A stretch of 64,000 nt of DNA from Prinsepia uniflora (Eukaryota > Streptophyta > Magnoliopsida > Rosales > Rosaceae). Below are positions 47,034 through 57,587 of this stretch, piece after piece. Position 1 is the first letter of the stretch. The number at the start of each line of letters is the position of its first letter. Under the pieces are notes generated by a model. It had not been told where the DNA came from, did not search any database, and was given only the letters and a program-made list of their open reading frames with translations. Location: the NCBI GenBank assembly GCA_032719365.1, contig CM064874.1, forward strand, positions 28,816,716 through 28,880,715, in the 5' to 3' direction. Both the position numbers and the translations under genes were made by a program.

Positions 47034-47810
47034 GCCGAAATTAGGGCAGTTTCTCGAGCAGGCCATGAAACTTGGAACTAGGTTCTTGGATTTTTTGGAT
47101 GAGCCATGAAAAACCTTGGCACATGAATAGCTTCATAACCTATTAAAGAGTCCAAGTGCATTCCCTAACTTGGTTAGATAATCGTAGGATGAATGAGGTC
47201 CAAATTGGAACCTATTGAGTCAAGCCTTGGACCTGCGAAGTCTTGGCAGAGACTCTTCTGAGATTGACGGAGGCATGAGCTTGGCGCGGAATTGGTGTGG
47301 CGGGGACACGGGCACGAAATCGATTTGAAACTTGAATGGAAGGAACTTGGGACATGTCAAAGTCATGGCATGTGCTAGACCTTGGCACTTCTTGGGCGCA
47401 CATTGATGTAATGGGACATGGTTTTAGGATTTGGATGGGCTGGTCTGAGGGACTTGATATGCGTTGAAAATGTGGCACACTTGGCGCAATTGCACCTAGT
47501 TTGAATCTGATATTGAAGTGATGGTATCTTCTAACTCCGATTTAAGTAATTCTTTTTCCTGTATTGTTAGAATTATCTCAACTTTCTAAAACCATTACAT
47601 GCCTCACAAAAGCATCACTTTATATTATTAATGGCCAAGATTTAAACAAAAACTAAGGAAAAGAGATAACAAATGGCATGAAATACATGTAGATTTTATG
47701 GCTTTACACCATCTAACCATAAATAGAAACAATACATGTTTATGCTAGATAAATGATGAACCACAACCAGGGCCATACAAGCGACCACATATAAGACCAT
47801 GATTGTGATA
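47034..47810 (-). repeat. LTR of second Athila-like element, resumed part
   Basis: Continues the LTR interrupted at 27995; the target copy gccga at 47034 joins to aattagggcag. It becomes increasingly AT-rich. The outer end is not clear, and the best guess is near 47810, where the style changes. No gene is seen. Confidence 0.45.
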
Positions 47811-48850
47811 TCCTGAATTTTTTTATAGCATATGTTGATTTTTGTTAAACAATTTAAGAAATATTTGAGATTATTTTGAGATTATGAATGAGTTAAGTTT
47901 TCAAAATAAACTTTGGTGTTAATATAAATTCGTAGCATTTTTTTAGTTGGTTTTCCCAAAAAAAAAATCTAATTTGGTTTAATTTTTTTTTATCAAAGTA
48001 GAAATAATTGAGTTTTAATTAAATAAATATAAGAGAAACAATTAAAATAAGAATAAAAATTATAATTAGTTGAGGGAAGAAAGAGCATTGAATACGCTTG
48101 GGTAATTTGAAGGATGAATAAAAAATGTACTTTTAATTAATGGGTACTGAATATTTATGAGTAAACTTTTACTCTACCTATTAAATAACATGTAAATTTT
48201 TACCAACTAATTTTTAACCATTTAACATTATCAATGGCCAATGGGTTTCATACCCATGGGTATATATGCTCGTTCCTAAGCGTATCCTTTTATCTTTTCT
48301 TACTATAGTAATTCTGACAGCCGAAGGTCGGTGGCAATTTGACGACAACTAGAAAGAGCTACTAGAAAGTACAAACGGGTAGAGACCTACTCGAATGTTG
48401 TAAAACAATATGCAAACTAGGCATAACTCTGCCAAAAGAGAAAAAAGATCCTCTGCTTCCTGTGGAATTCAAAAGATCTCAATTTTCTTCTGAAAAAGAA
48501 ATAAAAATCTCTATTTTGTTTTATCCCTTACCATCTAATTTGTTGACTCCATCAACAAAACTGTTAACTACTTAAATATAATAATGTAGCACACCAATTA
48601 CTTTTCTAATTTTTGTGTCCTAGCACTTGTAGCACATAATCTGACCATCCATGTCATGTTATTTTAATTAATTATTTTAAAATAAAAACAAAATAAAACT
48701 TAAACATAAAAAATTAAAAAATGGTAATTTAAATTTAAAATATAAAAATTAGCTATTAAATTAATAAGGTTAAAATTGTGAAATGATACCCTATTAAATT
48801 TGATTCCCTTGGGAAAAGTAACTTCGTTTTTAGGGATATTTCACTGTAGG
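47811..48850. other. AT-rich intergenic DNA upstream of URM1
   Basis: Long A/T runs and no frame of note. Nothing here resembles a protein or an RNA gene. It probably includes the URM1 promoter near its right end, but I see no convincing TATA box. Confidence 0.5.
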
Positions 48851-48858
48851 TAAAACGC

Positions 48859-49155
48859 ATGGCTCCATTCGACCACAGGACGACGTCGTTTGGCAATAAA
48901 ATTCTAACAAAGCGCTCGCCGACTCTTCTTCCTTCCGCAGTGGCCACATCCAACACCGCCGCCTTCAACCACAACCACGCCCGCAAACTTAGCCTTCCCA
49001 CGCCTTACCAGCGACGCGCACGCCAAACCGGTAACTCGCGAATCCCCGCTAACCAAGCCTTAGGCAATCCGAAGCCGCCTTGCCCTGGAGGTGCGCTTTG
49101 CATATTGGTATATCTGTTTTATGAAATTGAGGGTTTTTCACATTTCTTTCTTTAG
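48859..49155 (+). CDS. Candidate upstream exon or short ORF, unknown
   Basis: A 98-codon frame starting ATGGCTCCATTCGACC, about 170 bp before the URM1 start codon. The first ~58 residues are rich in S, T, R, N and A with few acids (MAPFDHRTTSFGNKILTKRS), like an organelle transit peptide or simply GC-rich leader DNA. After 49080 the frame runs into low-complexity T-rich sequence and looks non-coding. A donor-like ggtaac occurs near 49029 and a good acceptor (tttttttcag) ends at 49262, so this may be a 5' untranslated exon of URM1 with a leader intron. I do not recognise the protein. Confidence 0.3.
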   Translation: MAPFDHRTTSFGNKILTKRSPTLLPSAVATSNTAAFNHNHARKLSLPTPYQRRARQTGNSRIPANQALGNPKPPCPGGALCILVYLFYEIEGFSHFFL

Positions 49156-49322
49156 CTGTATTGTCCCTTCTGAGAGAAAAAAGAGAAAACTAGAAATCTC
49201 GATTCGCCTATGTCTCTGTGATTGTAGAATTTTGTGGAACTTACATGAGACTGTTTTTTTCAGCTTGATTGAGCTCCCATTCCGTTCATTCTGTAAGCTT
49301 CGGAACGCTGCAGCTTCCCAAT

Positions 49323-52144
49323 ATGCAGCTGACCATTGAATTCGGGTAATTTATTTCTTATCCCTCCTCTATTTGCAAGGTTTTGAATGGTTCATTGTTC
49401 CTGAGCTGTTTGCTTCGTCTTGGTTCTCGATTTTTAAGATTATTCTTAACTACGATCAAATAACCAAATGAAATTTCGAAAAAAATATTAAATTTGATAT
49501 TGTGGTTCTGATACTAACTTCTTTGATATTGTAAAACTGAAGGTGCTTTTGCATTTTCATCTGAATAAAAAAGTAGCTAGTTTGAACTTCTTTTTTCTGT
49601 TTCTTTTGGACAAATAAATATAGAGAGTTTTTTTTTTTTTTTCATTTCCAATTGATTGACGTCTTCTATGAGATGAATTTATATCATATTTTACACCCTT
49701 TCATGATGACTATGGTACTTGTTTTTTCGTCTCTATCCCTTATTCTTTACAAATTAGCATATGTCATGTAAGTGGTCATTCTTCTAAAAAATTGATCTTC
49801 TGCTTTTACATGTTGTGGTTTGGCATTGTTAACTTTGCTGCTTTAATATAGTAAAATTCACTGTATGGAAAGCCAAAACATTAATCAAGAAATTTGATCA
49901 CAACACAAGAATGATATTTCCTGTTTAGGTTATGGATTTTCTTTACCCTCTGTAGTAAGCCGTTAAGTGATTGTAATATTCAAATATCATGTCGAAGTGC
50001 CAAAAGAAATCGAGATGAAACTGGAAAAGAAAGAAGATAAGGAGAGTATGGTGGCATTATGCAACATTGGAGATGTGTTTTGCTCGTGGCTGAAAAATAT
50101 CGGCACTTTCGCTGATATTTCGATGGAAATTTTGTCAATTTTGGGGGTCGACATCAAAACGAGGGGGAAAGAAATTTTTTCTCCAAATATCCACAATTTC
50201 GCGAAGTATTGATGCGAAATCAACTGATATTTGAGATTTCCACCGACACCCAAATTGATTTGGAGCTAAATGCAATGGCAATGATGATGAAGGGCAGGCC
50301 CAGCTTCGCCTTGTCAAGACGATGTGAACGGAGATGCTCTTACGGCCTGGGTTGGTCGGGAATGTCAACGGAGGGGAGTTCTGGGTTTTCTCGGTCGTGA
50401 CTCATCTTCTAAGGTGACGGTTGACTGCAGATGAAGGCATGGAGGAGAGAAGGGGAGGGTGTGGGGTGTTGGGGGAGGGGGTTCGTTTGGTGTCGCTGGT
50501 GAGCTCGATGGTGGTCGAATTTGAGGGTAGTGGTGCTGGTTTATCGCGGTCGCAGAGAGTAAGGAACGAGAAGACTTGGGGAGAGAGAAAGCAAGAATGT
50601 AAGAAACATATAGTTTTTGTGATTGACTGATTGGTGGAGGATTTTTCAGGGAAAAGAATAGATGATGATGATGATGATGAAATAATAATAATAATTATTA
50701 TTATTATTATTACTATTAAAATAAAGATAAATAATTTCTAATTCTCCTAAATAGTTTGTTTACAAAACAAAAATTCTCATGAATTCGGTTTTCGCGTTTC
50801 AAATTTCGTCTTTGAAAATTATCTACCTAACTCTCAATGTAAGTTAAAAATTCAGAGTTTAACTCACAAATTTAAGTTAAAAATTCGGAGTCTAACTCAA
50901 GAAAGTGTCCACATTTTCAACTATGTTTATAAGATAGAATGGTAATTTGATAATTTAATAATTTCGATTTAAATTTCCGAAGCGGGTTGTAACAATATAA
51001 TCTAATTAATTTCTGGAGTGGATTGTAGTAGTAAAATTTAATTAATTTATTGTTAGTCATCATCATACCATACTATATCATGTTATATATCATACACTTA
51101 TTATATCAAAGTCATTTTATAATTTTTTAGTCTTATATAAACATTATTGGATTCTAAATTTCCGCTATTTTTGTTGAGCGTGAACAATATCGAAATATCC
51201 ATCGATATTTTCGTAAATTTGACCATCGATATTTTCGTAAATTTGATTGTCGATATCGATATTTTCATCCTTGGTTATGCTATGGGCCATTTTAAGGTTG
51301 CTGGTTTTGTGACTGTATATTTTATTGTTTATTGTGCTTGGAAGATGTGTTCTGTTTTCTGTTTCTGTTTTTTCGTAGGCAAACTCTTGCACAAAATTCG
51401 CTGAATTCATTTATTATCTAATGCTGGTTCACTGTATTTTTTTTTTATTATCTGTAATGCTATTATATGGTATTCAGGCAGTGAGTTTTGACAAATTGTT
51501 GTTTATGCTACAATTGTCCATTTCTACGGCCTGTACCTACTTATCTCTTTCTGCCTTGTACCTAATGGTGTTAAATAATGTTTGCTTTTCTTCTATATGC
51601 AGTGGAGGACTAGAGCTTCTTTGCAACTCTGTGAAGATTCATAAAGTTAATGTTGAACTGCAAAAGGGAGAAGAAAAGGTAAACTCCCGCTTTCATGAAG
51701 GCTGAAAAGAATAATGAAAGATGGAGATGACTTGTCTTTTTGGTATGTTTATGCGTACTCATCAACTCGATTCCATTTTCTTCTTCTTCTCCTCAGCTAC
51801 TTATGAAGGATTTGCTGGCCTGGATTCGTACCAATTTGATCAAGGAGAGGCCTGAAATGTTTATGAAAGGAGATACAGTGTAAGCTAAAATCAGCTTCAA
51901 GACTTACTTTTGAAGTGAATGTGTGCCTCAGACAGGCAATGAAACCTTAATTTCATTTGAAGGATGCGCTTTATGGTTTGAATGGGAAGGAATAATGTAG
52001 CAGCTTAATTTTGATATATTTTGCAGGAGACCTGGTGTTCTAGCTCTCGTGAATGATTGCGATTGGGAGCTGAGTGGGCAACTTGATACAGCACTAGAGG
52101 AAAAGGATGCGGTGGTTTTTATTTCGACCTTACATGGTGGCTAA
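49323..52144 (+). CDS. URM1: Ubiquitin-related modifier 1 (URM1), four coding exons
   Basis: Exons at 49323-49345, 51603-51678, 51797-51879 and 52027-52144 join in frame to 99 residues with no stop. All introns are GT-AG. The protein opens MQLTIEFGGGLELLCNSV, has LLAWIRTNLIKERPEMF and GDTVRPGVLALVNDCDWEL in the middle, and ends STLHGG. URM1 is a beta-grasp ubiquitin-like protein. Its C-terminal Gly-Gly is activated by an E1-like enzyme (MOCS3/Uba4) to a thiocarboxylate, which supplies sulfur for 2-thiolation of wobble uridine in cytosolic tRNAs and can also be attached to proteins. Length and exon junction phases fit plant URM1. The first intron is ~2.26 kb and carries repeats. Start chosen because it gives the canonical N-terminal beta strand. 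It appears intact and is the only clearly functional cellular gene in the window. Confidence 0.96.
49346..51602 (+). other. Repeat-bearing first intron of URM1
   Basis: Donor gtaatt after TTCGG, acceptor atatgcag. The inner ~1.2 kb (about 50090-51260) differs from the T-rich ends. It is bounded by words of the tgatatttcgatgg / ccatcgatattttcg kind, contains microsatellites, and has a segment ending aatttccgaagcgggttgtaaca (about 50973-50995) that resembles the end of an antisense LTR. A 24-bp unit with tcgatattttcgtaaatttg is repeated at ~51200-51245. This looks like an old insertion tolerated by splicing. Confidence 0.6.
50661..50711. repeat. Compound (GAT)n-(AAT)n-(ATT)n microsatellite
   Basis: About seven GAT units, followed by AAT units that flip to ATT units, so the second half is self-complementary. 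Lies in URM1 intron 1. Confidence 0.9.
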
Positions 52145-52211
52145 GTAATGAGATGGATATAATGTAATATATTTAGATTATGAACCAAATGTTCTTCTCG
52201 GGATTATAGGC

Positions 52212-52487
52212 CACGTTTGATAAGCATGATTGGATTGGATTGGATTGCTAATTAAATTTAATGTATCTTGAATGTAATAATTGATGTGTTAATTGTAAGA
52301 GAATTAGATTGAGTTAGACATAGAAGAAAATTTACATCTTCTAATCCTACTATCTTGAATGGATTGGATTCGATAAAATTTCTTCTATGTCTATCCACTA
52401 ATCCTTTTACGATGAAAATATATTCATTTTTACATTTAAAATGCATTACATTGGATTTTGATTACTTATTCTATCAAATATCGCTCA
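52212..52487. mobile_element. MITE-like foldback repeat
   Basis: The left end cacgtttgataagcatgatt and right end ttattctatcaaatatcg are inverted relatives. The centre has a clearer inverted pair, tagacatagaagaaaattt (52316) and aaatttcttctatgtcta (52375). The whole ~275 bp can fold. No clear target duplication is found, so the family is unassigned. Confidence 0.5.
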
Positions 52488-52639
52488 CCAAATTAGTTCA
52501 TAAGAGTTGGATAGTATTTGATATATGTATTTGCAGTTGGCTACTTACTGGTTCCATATCAAACAGTGAAAGGAGATTTTAAGTTTTGGTTGGTTTTCTT
52601 TTGCATGGGGTCTATCTGTTTCATTGGTTGACTCATTAG

Positions 52640-52754
52640 AGGCGATTTCTGCACTCCAAAAAATGGCCCCTTTACGTATTTCCTCTTAAACGGAATAAAC
52701 GGTGTTGAGAGATGGTTTGGTGCTCACAAAGTTGTCAGTCAGGAGTCCGATGCG
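52640..52754 (+). pseudogene. Orphan exon-like coding segment, unknown protein
   Basis: A T-rich tract and acceptor (gttgactcattag) precede 115 bases with an open frame, and a consensus donor GTGAGT follows at 52755. In the open frame it reads GDFCTPKNGPFTYFLLNGIN then GVERWFGAHKVVSQESDA, which has the composition of a real, conserved exon. No neighbouring exon was found upstream or downstream before the transposons. It may be a stranded internal exon of a gene broken by rearrangement, or a captured fragment. I do not recognise the family. Confidence 0.45.
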
Positions 52755-53500
52755 GTGAGTAACTCGCTAGCCTAATCCGAGCCTAATGAGAGATGAATGA
52801 AAATGTGAATTTGAATACAGATGGTACAAGAACTAAAGCTGGAAACATTGGAACTTGTGGTATTCTTAAGACTTTTTATTCAAAATGCACTCTGGACTAG
52901 TATTATTGTTTCAAAATGCACTCTAAATTTATTTTTGTTTCAAAATGCACTCTAAATTTATTTTTGTTTCAAAATGCACTCCGAACTATCAATGTCGTTC
53001 CAATATGATATTTTTCCGTCTAAAGGGTTAAAAACAGGGGTAAATTGGTCATTTTATACAACAAAGCATTTGAAATTAAAAAGTGAACAAATTGGCCTCC
53101 ACTTCAGCCTCCACATCAGCTGATGATGTGGTTAAACCCCAAATCCTCCCGTGAAGACCAGAATGAGTAAGATGCCGCTCGACCCTCAAAAATAGAAAGA
53201 AAAAAAAAACAGAGAAGACAAGAAGGTTGTAGACGATGAACACCATCGGCCGCGATGTGAAGACCAGAAAGTTGCTGACGAGAAGCTTCCTACGAGCAGC
53301 AGAGAAGACGCTTGAAAGAAAAGTCGAAGCTCCCCGCGAGTTGAAGGAACCCACCGCGAGAGAGAGAAGTCGCGAACCCGGAATGAAAAAATTATGCTAA
53401 ATTTGGTAAGTACATTTGAGTATGTATAATATATATGCCTTAATTTTTTGGTTTGAACAAGTTGTTTTTGGTTTAATCATCACATATTTGTAATTTGCAG

Positions 53501-53814
53501 GGTTTAAACAATCTATTAGGGTTTGTTGTGTGCACGGGGGACCGCCATTGAACCTCGATGATTAGATTTTATGTGGAAAGTCGAAGATCGTGGATGGAAC
53601 TACTTTGATAGCCAAATTATGCAGTGATAGTTCTAAGTATATCTTCTAGGATGGAATCCACTACACAGAGGCTGCAAATTGCTTTGTCACTAGAAAGATA
53701 CTCATTGAAAAATACTCAGATCCCCCTGCTTTCCCATACAATATGCCTTTCACTCTCAAGTCTCAACTCAAGTTTTTAAATTCCACTATCTTATTCTTAG
53801 AGACATCTTCCTAG
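53501..53814 (+). pseudogene. Captured last exon of a GDSL (SGNH) esterase/lipase
   Basis: Preceded by a natural acceptor (gtaatttgcag), the exon reads in one frame for 103 codons to a TAG at 53812. Family landmarks are RVCCVHGGPPLN, then ILCGKSKIVDGT, and the block V motif DGIHYTEAAN with the catalytic Asp and His, ending YSDPPAF..MPF. In-frame TAG codons at 53563-53565 and 53647-53649 (the second where Trp is expected before DG) kill it. Plant GDSL enzymes are secreted ester hydrolases of ~360-400 residues, so this is roughly the last quarter. The parent gene is not in the window. Confidence 0.85.
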
Positions 53815-54316
53815 CTAGTAACTTCAATGCTAAGCCATTAATGTGTAATAAGCTTTCCTTGCACCATAAGTTTTGTACGATTATCAACAAGAACCGTATA
53901 TGATCAATAATTTGTATAACTGCATGTTGTATATGTTTCAAAATTTATGAGACATATTTGAAAGAAAAATCTAACTGAACAAATTCCAGCTTACTTCTTG
54001 AGACTCAAGCTAGTATTTTATCATTTGAACAACAAAGGAAATTACTCGGAGTCCTCCAACTACAAGACCAGCTTGGTTTTGAAATTCGATTCACATCGTT
54101 GTCAATAACCTTCTGGCTGAAAAAGACATTTAATTTATGTCCTGGATACATACAGCTAGACATTAATCGATTTGCACAAATATTGGCTCGGCCATAGGAA
54201 AACTTATGCGAATTTGAGATCGCAAAAATGTCAAAACTACCATTTGCCCCACCTTTTTTATATATTCCTTGAGCTTCAATCTAACATAAGCCTCAATGTG
54301 AACACTAAAAAGCCTC

Positions 54317-54793
54317 ATGAACACCATGAAAGTAGTTGAGAAACCTCTTCAATTTTTTCTTCTCCTTCTTCATATCTGTTTGCTCCCATTGAAGAACACC
54401 ACATCAACAACACCAACAACACAAACAGAAGCTCTGATTAGCTGGAAGAACACATTTCATTATTTATCACCATCAGATAATCTCGATTCATGGTTTCTCG
54501 CCAACCTAAACAACATCTGTAGATGGACTGCAATTGTCTGTGACAAAAACAACAAAACAGTTTCCAAAATAGACCTCTCCAACTTAAACATCAGTACAAC
54601 ACTAACCCACTTCACCTTCACCCTGTTTCTCAATCTCACGCACTTCAGCATCTATGGCAACCAATTTACAGCGCCTATATCATCTTCCATTTGCAGCCTC
54701 TCAAAGCTCACATATTTGGACTTAAGCCGCAATTACATTGATCAAGAAATTCCTATTGAGATAGGGAACTTAACGGAGCTCCAGTATCTATAA
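54317..54793 (+). pseudogene. Captured 5' fragment of an LRR receptor-like kinase
   Basis: 158 codons open with a signal peptide (FFLLLLHICLLPL). An LRR N-terminal domain follows (TEALISWKNTF, LDSWFLANLNNICRWTAIV, CDKNN), then three leucine-rich repeats (KIDLSNLNIS, LTHFSIYGNQFTAPISSSIC, LTYLDLSRNYIDQEIPIEIG) and a stop after LTELQYL. Intact relatives (MIK-type LRR-RLKs) have ~20 repeats, a membrane span and a kinase, none of which is here. Upstream ~500 bp, including tatatattcc near 54260, may be the captured promoter. A ~30-bp piece (cagcctctcaaaactcacat) is repeated just after the stop (54812-54838), as if copied twice. The open frame could still be transcribed, but I regard it as a gene fragment. 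Confidence 0.85.
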
Positions 54794-54839
54794 GACTATA
54801 TCTCTATTGGCAGCCTCTCAAAACTCACATATTTGGACT

Positions 54840-55015
54840 CGCGTGGTTGACCGTCGTGTGCTCGCAGGGTTGCCGTTGTCTGCTCACGGGGTTGTCGTCG
54901 TCTGCTAGCTCGGTTGTCGTCGTCTACTCACGGGGTTGCCTTTGACTGCTCGCGGGCCTGTCAACGTCTGCTCGCGGGGTTGCCGTCATCACTCGTGGTT
55001 TCTTCAGACGGTCTC
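54840..55015 (+). repeat. GC-rich tandem repeat, ~27-30 bp unit
   Basis: About six degenerate copies of ctgctcgcggggttgccgtc, inside the right arm of the Pack-MULE. Confidence 0.7.
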
Positions 55016-56020
55016 CTCGCGGTTTCTTCACTGCTAGAGTTTTTTTTTTTCTTTTTTTTCTTCACTGCACATATGATGTTTGTCGGCCGCTGCAGTTTCT
55101 TCACGGGGGGTTGGCGATTTGAGGCTTAACATGCCACATCAGCTGATGATGTGGCGGCCACCTCATTTTTTTAATTTGAAAAGCTTAGCTGTATAAAATG
55201 ACCATTTTAACCCTTATTTTAACCTTTCAAATGGAAAAATACCAGATTGGAACGATAATGAGAGTTTAGGGTGCATTTTGATACAAAAACAGATTTGTGG
55301 TGCATTTTGAGAGAAAGATAGCAGTCCATGGTGCATTCTAGGTAAAAGCCTATTCTTAATATATGTTTACTGGAGGTGGGTTGGCGGTTTTGTTCTAGTG
55401 GTGGGCCGATTTTTTTGATACAATGATGTAGGGGGAGTAAAATTATATTATATAGGCTCCTTATTCAAAATATTCTATGAATCGAATACTAAATTTCATC
55501 TTTTCAAATACCAAATTGTGACAATATTCTCTTGAATTTCCATTATGTTAAATTTGTTGCACTAAAAGTTACAATTTTGTACTATCGCCATTTAGGAGGC
55601 TTATGTGGCAGTAAAAATTAGATATTTAATTATTTTGTAGAAACATATTAAAACTAAGTAAAAAAAAAAAAGTGAAAAAACAATAACTCTAAGTTTCTCA
55701 ACTCATCCCTGAACCTCTAAATCCAATCTAGATTTCTCCCCACTATCATCCTCATCATTAACCCATTAATGAAATAACACCAATGGGCACTGATAATTAT
55801 TTGCTTTCTCTTCGGCTCCTCCAACTTTTAATTGTCTTCATCTCTTCTTCAACGAACAAGAACACGTACTAGAGGCCTATAGCAATCACCCTTAATCAAT
55901 AAAAAGTAGTACGCATCTAACCCCCATTTTTTGATTCATCTTCTATGGAAAATATTAGACTCAAAGCCACAATACTTGCGTGCTTAATTGGAATTCTAAC
56001 AGATCAAGCTTTCAATTTCT

Positions 56021-56132
56021 GAAAACCTAGAAAATCAAGATTTGCACATAGATGTAAATTCAAGCTTTCAATTTTGGAAAACCCGGAAAATCAAGATTTG
56101 CACATAGATGTAGATTTCAAGCTTTCAATTTC
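56021..56132 (+). repeat. Two tandem copies of a ~56-bp unit
   Basis: gaaaacctagaaaatcaaga... and gaaaacccggaaaatcaaga..., each followed by tttgcacatagatgtag and caagctttcaattt. Near the centre of the foldback transposon. Confidence 0.85.
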
Positions 56133-56696
56133 TTTAATTGTTTCGAAGGAAAAAAGCAAATAATAAAAAAAATATCAGGTGTTGAAAAATTTATGTTCGT
56201 AGAAAGTCGTTTGGGGTTAATGGGTTAATGATGATGATGGTGGTGGAGAGAAATGGAGTTTTTGGGGTTAGTGGGTTAATGATGATGATGGTGGTAGAGA
56301 GAAACTCAAGATTGGATTTGGAGGTTTAAGAAAGGGTTGAAAAACCTAGTCATTGTTCATCATCATTTCTTCATTTTCTTTTAAAATATTTAGTTTCAAT
56401 ATTGTTTTACAAAATGATTAAATATTCAATCCCGGTAAGCCTCCTAAATGACATTAGTAACATAATATAATTTTTGTTGCAATGAACTTAACATAACGGG
56501 GGATTCAGGAAGTACATTGTTACAATTTAACATGTGGAGACCAAATTGAGATTTAATATTTGGATCATGAAGCATTTTGAGTAATAAGTCTATAAAATAT
56601 AATCTTACCCCCTTATATCATTGTATCAAAAAGATCGGCCCCACCACAAGAACAAAACTTCCAACCCACCTCTTGTAAACATCTATTAAGAATACC

Positions 56697-57587
56697 ATCA
56701 CTTACAATGTTTCCTGCTTGAGTTCATGTGCCATCTTTATTTAATTTCACATTTTCACCTATCGAGGAATATTTTAAGTAATAAGTATATTATATAAATA
56801 TTAGATATTGACTTAATTCTACGAAAATCAAATTCGAGATTTCTCACATAACAAATATCATTATGTCATAACACTAAGTGGCTAGAGTGAGGTAGATCTT
56901 AAAATCCAAAATGCATGGTTTTTTTTTTGATAAATTACATAAAAGTACTTAAACAATAGGGATCATTTTAAATTCGTACATCAACTATGAAAATTGAATT
57001 TTAAGTACCTAAACTATCAAAACACAACATCTAAATATTCATAATTAATAATCTATTTAAAAAAATCTATTAAGTGCCTAAGTGATACTTGTAAATTATT
57101 TTTTTATGTTGATATGAATACCAAGTAGAAAAAAAAAATTAAATATATTTATAACAATTAATAAAATATTAGAATAATAATAATAATAATAATAAAACGA
57201 CCTCCCCTCCCCTCTAACGGAGAAGGATGAAATTGCCTCACGAAAAAGCAAACCTCGTTCCCAACAACCCTTTCCCTCCCTCACCCCTCTAGCCTCCCCT
57301 CCGTCATCTCCTTCCCCTTTCAAGCAAATTACAGCAACACCAGTTCTGGAAAAAAAAAAAATAAAATCTGAAATTTAACGAACCACAAGTTCACAAGGGA
57401 TGAGAGAGGGTCGGGAGAGGATCATTGTGGCATGGATAGAATCTCTTGGATGATAGCCTAAATTCTAAGGCTCCAAACCTTGCCTTGACCGAGTCTCACA
57501 TTTTTCTCTTGGTTATAGCCTAAATTCTAAAGCTCCAAACCGTAATTATTTTTGCTACAATTACTTGCAGTTTTTCTTAGTCCTCTT
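56697..57587. other. AT-rich intergenic DNA
   Basis: No gene found. It has a (TAA)8-like run (57171-57196), poly-A tracts, and a 27-bp phrase tagcctaaattctaaggctc repeated at 57455 and 57515. A pyrimidine-rich stretch (57198-57330) gives a spurious frame. Confidence 0.5.

Larger units (their letters stand above)
52870..55350. mobile_element. Pack-MULE (Mutator-like element carrying gene fragments), 9-bp TSD
   Basis: Flanked by tattcttaa at 52861-52869 and 55351-55359, an exact 9-bp duplication, the size typical of Mutator-like elements. Terminal inverted repeats of ~230 bp contain several caaaatgcactc/gagtgcattttg subrepeats, gtcattttataca and the palindrome ccacatcagctgatgatgtgg (at ~53110 and ~55136). 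There is no transposase. The interior instead carries an exon of a GDSL esterase/lipase (53501-53814) with flanking intron, and the 5' part of an LRR receptor kinase with upstream DNA (54317-54793). It inserted a few bases from the end of an older foldback transposon. Confidence 0.9.
52859..56696. mobile_element. Foldback (long-TIR) DNA transposon, split by a Pack-MULE
   Basis: The left end ggtattcttaatatatgttta (with the MULE removed) and right end (reverse) ggtattcttaatagatgttta match. They are followed by aggtgggttgg, gttttgttc, gtggtgggccgat and tttgatacaatgat on both arms. The pairing continues for several hundred bases: cctccaaatgg-type words and a tgatgatgatggtgg block at 56229 versus ctatcatcctcatcat at 55743. 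Net length without the insertion is ~1.35 kb. It has no coding sequence and no target duplication I can see. Confidence 0.7.

Noticed and set aside
47212..47478. An 88-codon minus-strand frame near the Athila-like LTR
   Set aside because: It lies in LTR sequence, with no match to known proteins and no splice or promoter context.
50135..50995. A second solo LTR in URM1 intron 1
   Set aside because: The right end (gcgggttgtaaca) is LTR-like, but I found no matching start or target duplication, so I note only a possible fragment.
54317..54793. An intact short LRR protein gene
   Set aside because: It is cut off after three repeats, lies inside MULE terminal repeats, and a piece of it is duplicated after the stop. 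A captured fragment is the simpler reading.
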